Below are positions 18,870-24,924 of a stretch of 24,924 nucleotides of DNA, piece by piece. The first letter of the stretch is position 1. Every line of letters starts with the position of its first letter. Origin of the DNA: Atkinsonella hypoxylon (taxonomy: Eukaryota > Ascomycota > Sordariomycetes > Hypocreales > Clavicipitaceae); the NCBI GenBank assembly GCA_000729835.1, contig JFHB01000324.1:1-24924 (forward strand), read 5' to 3'. The position numbers were made by a program, and so were the translations under genes. The notes beneath the pieces are model-generated. The model was not told where the DNA came from and made no database searches. It saw only the letters and a program-made list of their open reading frames with translations.

Positions 18870-21800
18870 ATAGCACTAAAAGGAACAGGCAAGAGAAAGA
18901 GCACAAGCCCTAAACGGGGTAGTAGTTCTAGTTCACTAGCTACAGCTGCTACTAGCTTTCCTGGTCCAGTAAGGTCCCCCCCTCAGCTAGTAGATTTCTC
19001 TTCTAATAAAGAAGATTATACAGCTAAGAAGGCTCTAAAAGAAGCTAGATTAGCTTCTAAAAGAGTAGTGTAAGTCTATAATGTACAAGCTGACCTAAAA
19101 GCTTAAATAGATACGCAACAAGAGACCCTAAATAGATTTATTAGGTATAGTAAAGCAAAACAAAGCCAAAATGAAGGTAATATAGCTAATTTACTAAGTA
19201 AATTAAATACTATAATTACATCTATAGGTAATCTCTCTATAGGGTCTCCCTCTAAGGTAGTAGATCCTATTACTTCTAAAAGAGCTTCTAAAGTCTCTTT
19301 TAAAGTCCCTAAACCTTCTAGTTCCTCTAATAGTGCTACTTTTCTGCCTACTTTTAATAAAGGCACTATAAAAGAGTTAAATAAGAAGGTCCACTCTATT
19401 CTAGAGGCTGCTAAGCTAAAAGGCCCTAAAAATTTTAAATAGTAGAAGTAAGCTTTAACTATTCAATTTAGAGCACTAGAATTCCCTTAATTTATTAATA
19501 ATCCTAGTATAGCTAGTACTTTAGTAGATTTAGAGCAAGCTATTATCCTTATAATTATAAGAGATAGTTGCTAATCTAGACCTTAAGCTGCTATAAGCTA
19601 GCATAAGTCCCCTGTAGATGCCTATAACGTTCTAGTTAGGCAATATTTATAGAGTGCTGAAATACAACGTAGTACGCTATATGCTAGTTATTACAACTTA
19701 TTGTTTTCAAACTATAAGGGATCTTTAGAGGCTTTTAATGCTGAATTTAATAATTTACTAGCTAGATTACAGCTCTATAGTGTAGCTATTAATCCTATTA
19801 ACTAGGTAAATTATTATATTAATGCTTTAAAGAAGACCTTCCCTAGCTAGGCTGAAAGGCAGCAATATTCTATTAGAGCTGCTAGAGCATAAGGTCTATC
19901 TGTAAAAATGCTGAATTTACAGTTCCTTATAGCTAACTTATTAGAAGAATAAAGAGATAAAAGCTTCTCTATATCTAAGGCTCTTAGTTATAAAGCTTCT
20001 AATTCTAATAGTTCTAATAATAAGGCTAATTAAGGAAAGAATCCTCCTAATTAGAAGAAGAATTCCGATTCTAATTCTAACGATTCTAATGCCTCTAAAG
20101 ATATAGATAAAGCCTCTAAGAATAAGAAGAAGTGGAAGGGCCGAAGAAGAAGTAATAAAAACTCTAGGAATAAGGATGGAGAAGCTGCTTTTGCTATAGG
20201 TTGCTATAACCTATCTACTAGCAACCAGGATACTATAGATTCCGATAGTAAATCTAGCAGTTCTAGTAGTAATAATTCTTACGATTTAGATACAGAATCC
20301 ACTACTAGTGATACTAGTACTACTAGTAATAATACCCCTTCTTTTAACTATTCCAATAGAATAATTAAAAACTCCTTACTATACAATATAGGTTCTACCT
20401 GTTATATAGTTAACAATAAAGCATTTTTTAGGACTTTTAAGCCTATAAAAAAGGGTAAAACCGCGCCTATTGCTACTAGAGGAGGTCCTATTTATCCTAA
20501 AGGACAGGGAACTGCTGTATTCTAGGTACTAGTTAGTATAAATCCAGCTAAATATAGGCCTTTAGCTCTAAAGGATGCTCTATATTGCCTAGGTTTAGAT
20601 ACTAACCTAATTAGTAGTCTAAAGCACTATTTAACAGGGGGTACTCTCCTTAGAAATCAGCTATTTCTAGCTGATAGAAGCTGCTGTAGGCTTCTAAATC
20701 CCAAAAAGCATGGTTTCTTTCTACAGCTTAAGGGGCAAGAGACCCCTAAAGTGTGTAAAAACCACGCTAATCTCTTTTATATAGGATTTAGTAGTTATAA
20801 TGGCAATTATAATACTAGTGATCCTATAGAGGTTTAAATCCCTTAACAGCCTGGTTTTAATCTAGAGGAATATAGCTGAATTGAGGAATTATCTAATTTT
20901 AAAGAAGATAATACCAATAACGATGCTATAGAGCTATTAGCCCTAGTTCCTAAACGGGCTCCTAGTTAGATTCCTTCTAATAACGGGGATTTAGAAGGTC
21001 TAAATCCTAAGTTGCTGGATATTGGAGGAAATAGCCGTCTAGATCCCTTAAACGAGGCCTGTAGTTCTTAAGAGATCTAGCAAGATAGAGAGCAACAGGA
21101 AGCTAGCTCTAATGATAATTCTAGTAGTAATTCTCCTACTACTGCTTCTTCTTCCTATAAGAAGCTCTTAGAATTAGCTGCTACTTAGCACGTTAGATTA
21201 GGGCATATAGGACTCCCTTTACTAAAGAAGACTGCTTCTATTACTAAAGGTATTCCTAATTTTATAAAAATTAAGGAAAAGGATTTTAACTGCCTAGCTT
21301 GCAATTAAGCTAAAGCTATTAGAAGACCTAGTAAGTATGCTATTCCTAACCCCTCTAGATGTTTAGATATTATAGAGGGAGATACCGTTAAGATAGAGCC
21401 TATACTGCACAATAAGAGGCCTCTAGTTCTTTTTCTAATTAATAGAAAATCACGGTATAAGTGGTCTTTTAATCTAGCTAATAAAGAGGATTCTACTCTC
21501 TATAGCTATATTAAAGGCTTCTTTAAGGAGTTAAAGAACTAGTATAACTGCTACCCTAAACACCTTTATTTTAATAGTAGTACAGAAATTAATACTAGGT
21601 TATAAGCTTAGCTATCTTCTAAGGGTATTTGCTTTAGCACCTCTTGCCCCTATATTTACAAACAGAATAAGCTAATAGAGAGAGCTATAAGGGTACTTCT
21701 AGACCGTTTATGTGCTACCCTACAGTAGTTACAATTACCTCTATATCTATAGTCTTACATCCTTTCTGCTATAGTGGATTTAGTTAATACTACTGCGAAT

Positions 21801-24101
21801 AGTACTAAACCACTAAGTTCTAAACAGCTATACCTAGCTGATTTAGAGCCTTCTAAGACCTATAAGCCTAATTTTACTAAAATAAGGGCTATAGGCTCCT
21901 ATTGCGAAGTTCTAATTCCTTTAGAACAGAGATCTAGGTTGCAGAAGCTAGCTAAAAGAACTATTCTTAGTAGACTTTTAGCTACACTAGGTTCTAATGT
22001 ATATCTAATATATATCCCCTCTAAACAAGCTGTTATAAAGACTAGCTTCGTTAAAATTATAGAAGAAATAGGTCCTATTTCATAGGGCATCCCTAAGGTT
22101 CCTATTGGTTCTATAGTGGATAATCCTTTAGAGGGAGAAGTTAATGACCAGCAGTTAGTAGATAATTATACTCCTAAGTATCCTTATCCTAGTCATCTAG
22201 ATGTGCTGAATTATCCACTAGAACCTGTAGATCAAGCTCTTCTACTAAGCAACCCTATAGAAGCTATAGAGGCCCCTAAAGCCCCTATATCTATAGAAGC
22301 CCCTTAGGCTAATATAGAACCTATAGAAGCTGAAGCTGATGCTGATACTATAGATTTAGATGGAGACATATTTTCCTTAATTAAGGATCTATGCTTTAAG
22401 GCTAGGACTAAAGCAGCTATTACTTCTAATAGTAAGAATAAACTTCCTAATACGTAGAAGCAAGCCCTAAAAAGCTCTGCTAAGCAGCATTAGATAGAAG
22501 CTACCTATAGCGAATTTAAGCAGCTATTACCTGCTAGAACCTTTAAATTTATAGGGAAAGACTAAGTACCTAAGGGCTAAAGAGTTCTAAAGAATAGGCT
22601 TATTTACAGGCTTAAAAAGGATAAAGAAAATAATCCTATTAAATATAAGGCCTGCCTTGTTGCTAAGGGATTTATGCAAATAGAAGGTTAAGACTATCTA
22701 TAGACCTTTGCTACAACTAGTATTCCTTCTAGCTAGCGTATATTATTAGCTCTTGCAGCTTTTAATAACTAAGAAGTTAAGTAAATCGACTTTATAGGAG
22801 CGTTTTTAAATAGCAAGCTAAAGGAAGCTATTTATATAGAAATCCTAGATAGATTCGTTGAATTTGCAGAAGCAACGCTATTAGTAGCTAAGCTACTAAA
22901 AAGCTGTAATTATAAGCCCTCTAAAGAGCAAGTAATTAAGCTAGAAAAATCCCTCTATAGTCTAAAGCAAAGTCCTAGAGAATAGCAGCAAATTCTAACA
23001 GAATTACTTTAAAAGTATAGATTTAAACCTCTTATATTAGACCCAGCAGTCTTTTATAATCCAGCTACATCTACATATATTGCTACTTATGTAGATAACT
23101 GTCTTCTAATTAGGCCTAATTTACGATATATTAATAAGCTTAAAAAGCTACTAAATTAAGCTTATCTAATAGAAGATAGAGGACCAGCAGAATTCTTCCT
23201 AGGCGTTTAAATCACCTATAATAGGTCTAAAAGGTCTATTAAAATCCATTAATCTTAATACATCCTTAAAGCTCTAGAAAGATTCAATATGCTAGATGCT
23301 AAGCTAGCTTCTATCCCTATACAGCCAGGAATCCTAAAGCAACTAGTTACAAAACCTCTCTTAAAATCCGATTATAAGCTTTATTAGAGCATAATAGGCA
23401 CTATAATGTACCTTATGTTGCTAACTAGGGCTAATATTGCTTTTTCTGTTTAGTAGCTATTAACCTTCCTAGCTAAGCTCTATATAGAGCACCTAAACGC
23501 CTCTAAGCACCTCCTAAGGTACTTAAGTGGTACTAGAAGCTTTGCTATTATTTATAAGCGTTCTAGTCTACACCCTATAGGGTCTTCTTCTAAAGCTTCT
23601 AATAGTTCTATTAGTTGTAAAGAAGTACTTAAGACCCTCCTTAGTTATTGCAATAGCGATTTTGCTAGTGATAAAACCTCTTCTAAATTAACCTATACTT
23701 ATCTATATAAGCTAGCTAGTGGACCTATTAGCTGGAAATCGAAGAAAGCTAGTACTATTGCTCTTTCCACTTTAGAAGCAGAATCTAATGTATTATCTAA
23801 AGCTATTAGGGAATTAGAGTGGCTCTACACCCTTTTTAAGGAGATAAAGCTGCCTTTAACCCCTCCTATTCCTATTAGGTGTAATAATTAAGGCGCTATA
23901 GTTACTGCTTACAACCTAACGTTGTATAGTAGGACTAAGTACACCCTTTTGAAGTTTAACTACATTAGGGAAAAGATTCGTAAAGGTATAGCTAAGGTTA
24001 GTTATATTAATATAAATTAGATGCTAGCAGATAGCCTAACTAAGCCTCTTGCTATTTAAAAGCATTAACAATTTATTAAGTTACTAGAGCTTTCTAGCTA
24101 G
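18870..24101 (+). pseudogene. gag-pol: Copia Gag-Pol polyprotein of copy C, inactivated by RIP-type point mutations
   Basis: One register of about 1743 codons, start ATA. Gag runs to about 20190 and ends in a Lys/Arg tract (KKKWKGRRRSNK, about 20125-20160). In the protease, NIGST replaces DTGST (Asn at 20385-20387). The integrase zinc domain is intact: His 21189, His 21204, Cys 21291, Cys 21300. The catalytic triad has Asp at 21381, Asn for Asp at 21573, and Glu at 21678, the last two 35 residues apart. The longest stop-free stretch (21774-22085) is the integrase C-terminal region. A variable Ala/Glu/Pro linker (about 22230-22360) follows. RT keeps its first Asp (22788) but has YVDN (23088-23099). 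RNase H keeps GPISWKSKKAS and STLEAES. It is better preserved than copy A: TGG survives at 23733 and 23820 where A has TAG. It should be non-functional. Confidence 0.94.
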
Positions 24102-24350
24102 CTTATAAAAGCAACAAAAACACTTAAAAAATCGAAAAGCAACGAAAAACAGTTAAAAATCGAAAACAATAAAAACAATTAATAACAACTAGTTATATTC
24201 AACTATAACTACCCTGGAATTACTGGAATTAGTTATGTTATTAGTTATATTATTTTAGTCCTGTTATTAGTACTGTATTTTGTTGGTTAATTCTAACTTA
24301 GATATCCTTTAAAGGAGCTAAGTTGCTTATAGAACTAGTTACTTCTTACA
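24102..24350 (+). other. 3' untranslated tail of copy C
   Basis: An A-rich start (about 24108-24180) is followed by sequence matching copy A at 9898-10134. Relative to A it has an extra ~12-bp unit, TTAGTTATGTTA next to TTAGTTATATTA (about 24228-24253), probably replication slippage. No gene is seen. Confidence 0.7.
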
Positions 24351-24363
24351 TTTCTAGAGGGAG
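24351..24363 (+). other. Polypurine tract of copy C
   Basis: TTTCTAGAGGGAG ends directly at the TG of the 3' LTR, as in copy A. Confidence 0.8.
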
Positions 24364-24924
24364 TGTTAAAAATAAGCTACCCTATATAGCCTATTTTTAT
24401 GCCTACTAGTTGCTCTATTACGTGACCCTTATTAGGTCTTATTACGTTAATTTTTAGTAGAGATATCGTTGTTACTAGATGCAAACATCTAGATTTAACT
24501 AAGGTAAAGTTGCCTAACCTATAGTTAACTTTAACTGCGATTTTCTCTATAACTAGTAATAGTAGAAATTTAAGAAGTATATTATTTAAAAGCTAAGAAT
24601 TAGGGCTATTTAATAGTATAATTGTTAAATAGAGTTACTTATAAGGGTTGCTTGTTATTAGTAGAATTTATTAAATTGTATATATAGGCGTCTTGTTTAT
24701 ATAGCTGTAAGTTAATTTTTTTGTTTTTATATAGTAAATCTTTTTGCGGAAATTATAAAGTAGCCTATAAGCCCCTTCTAGCGACTACAGCCCGCTAATA
24801 TAGTTAGTAGGTCTATAAGGGACTAGAAAGATTTAAGATTCTACTCTCACTAAGTTCGTTATAGCGCTCTTAATATAAAGATACTACTATTACAGTTATC
24901 TATTGCCTCTACGTAATCTATACT
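24364..24924 (+). repeat. 3' LTR of copy C, truncated by the window end
   Basis: The first 561 bp of the family LTR, starting TGTTAAAAATAAGC after the purine tract. It matches the 5' LTR 17212-17902 with mostly transition differences; for example TCACGTGA has become TTACGTGA. Confidence 0.92.

Larger units (their letters stand above)
17212..24924 (+). mobile_element. Copia LTR retrotransposon, copy C (3' LTR cut by window end)
   Basis: The layout is as in copy A: 5' LTR 17212-17902, PBS 17906-17917, leader, gag-pol 18870-24101, tail, purine tract 24351-24363, and 3' LTR from 24364 running off the window. It is the least RIP-damaged copy here, keeping several Trp, Gln and Cys codons lost in A. 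It inserted into LTR Y; the right target duplication is not visible. Confidence 0.93.

Noticed and set aside
1..24924. Mitochondrial or bacterial origin because of the AT-richness; tRNA, rRNA or CRISPR features
   Set aside because: Gene content is nuclear LTR retrotransposons; no tRNA cloverleaf, rRNA or regularly spaced repeats were seen.
1..24924. A new host defence or biosynthetic system
   Set aside because: All stretches that can be read as protein belong to retrotransposons or to one unrecognised decayed frame; there is no intact accessory gene.

Overview
This window is an AT-rich, gene-free block of nested, mutated retrotransposons. I see no intact gene, RNA gene or host gene. The pattern fits a filamentous ascomycete (Pezizomycotina) genome with repeat-induced point mutation (RIP): long coding frames keep their register but carry many TAA/TAG codons where related copies keep CAA, CAG or TGG, and catalytic or start codons are altered by C-to-T or G-to-A changes. 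The species cannot be named from the sequence.

The dominant family is one Ty1/Copia element of about 7.8 kb. It has ~691-bp LTRs (TG...CA), a primer binding site next to the 5' LTR that matches the anticodon arm of initiator Met-tRNA, a ~950-bp structured leader, one Gag-protease-integrase-RT-RNase H frame of about 1740 codons, a ~240-bp 3' tail and a purine tract before the 3' LTR. Copy A (3027-10841, +) is complete. Copy C (17212 to the window end, +) is complete except for the cut 3' LTR. Copy B/D (-) is split: its 5' part is at 10842-15542 and its 3' part at 1024-3026, because copy A inserted into its integrase. A 52-bp piece of a fourth LTR (Y, 17160-17211, -) borders copy C.

Other contents: 1-1023 is a heavily degraded unrecognised coding frame. 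14453-14775 is a compact GC-richer solo LTR of another family, with 5-bp target duplications GTAAT, inside the leader of B/D. 15543-17156 is a fragment (Gag, protease, integrase zinc domain, minus strand) of a different and probably older Copia element, X, into which B/D and Y appear to have inserted.

Inferred order: X; then B/D and Y into X; then A into B/D and C into Y; the solo LTR entered B/D at an unknown time. The genes formed a self-contained replication unit (particle protein, protease, integrase, reverse transcriptase with RNase H). Every copy here is inactivated, so none of these elements should move by itself.
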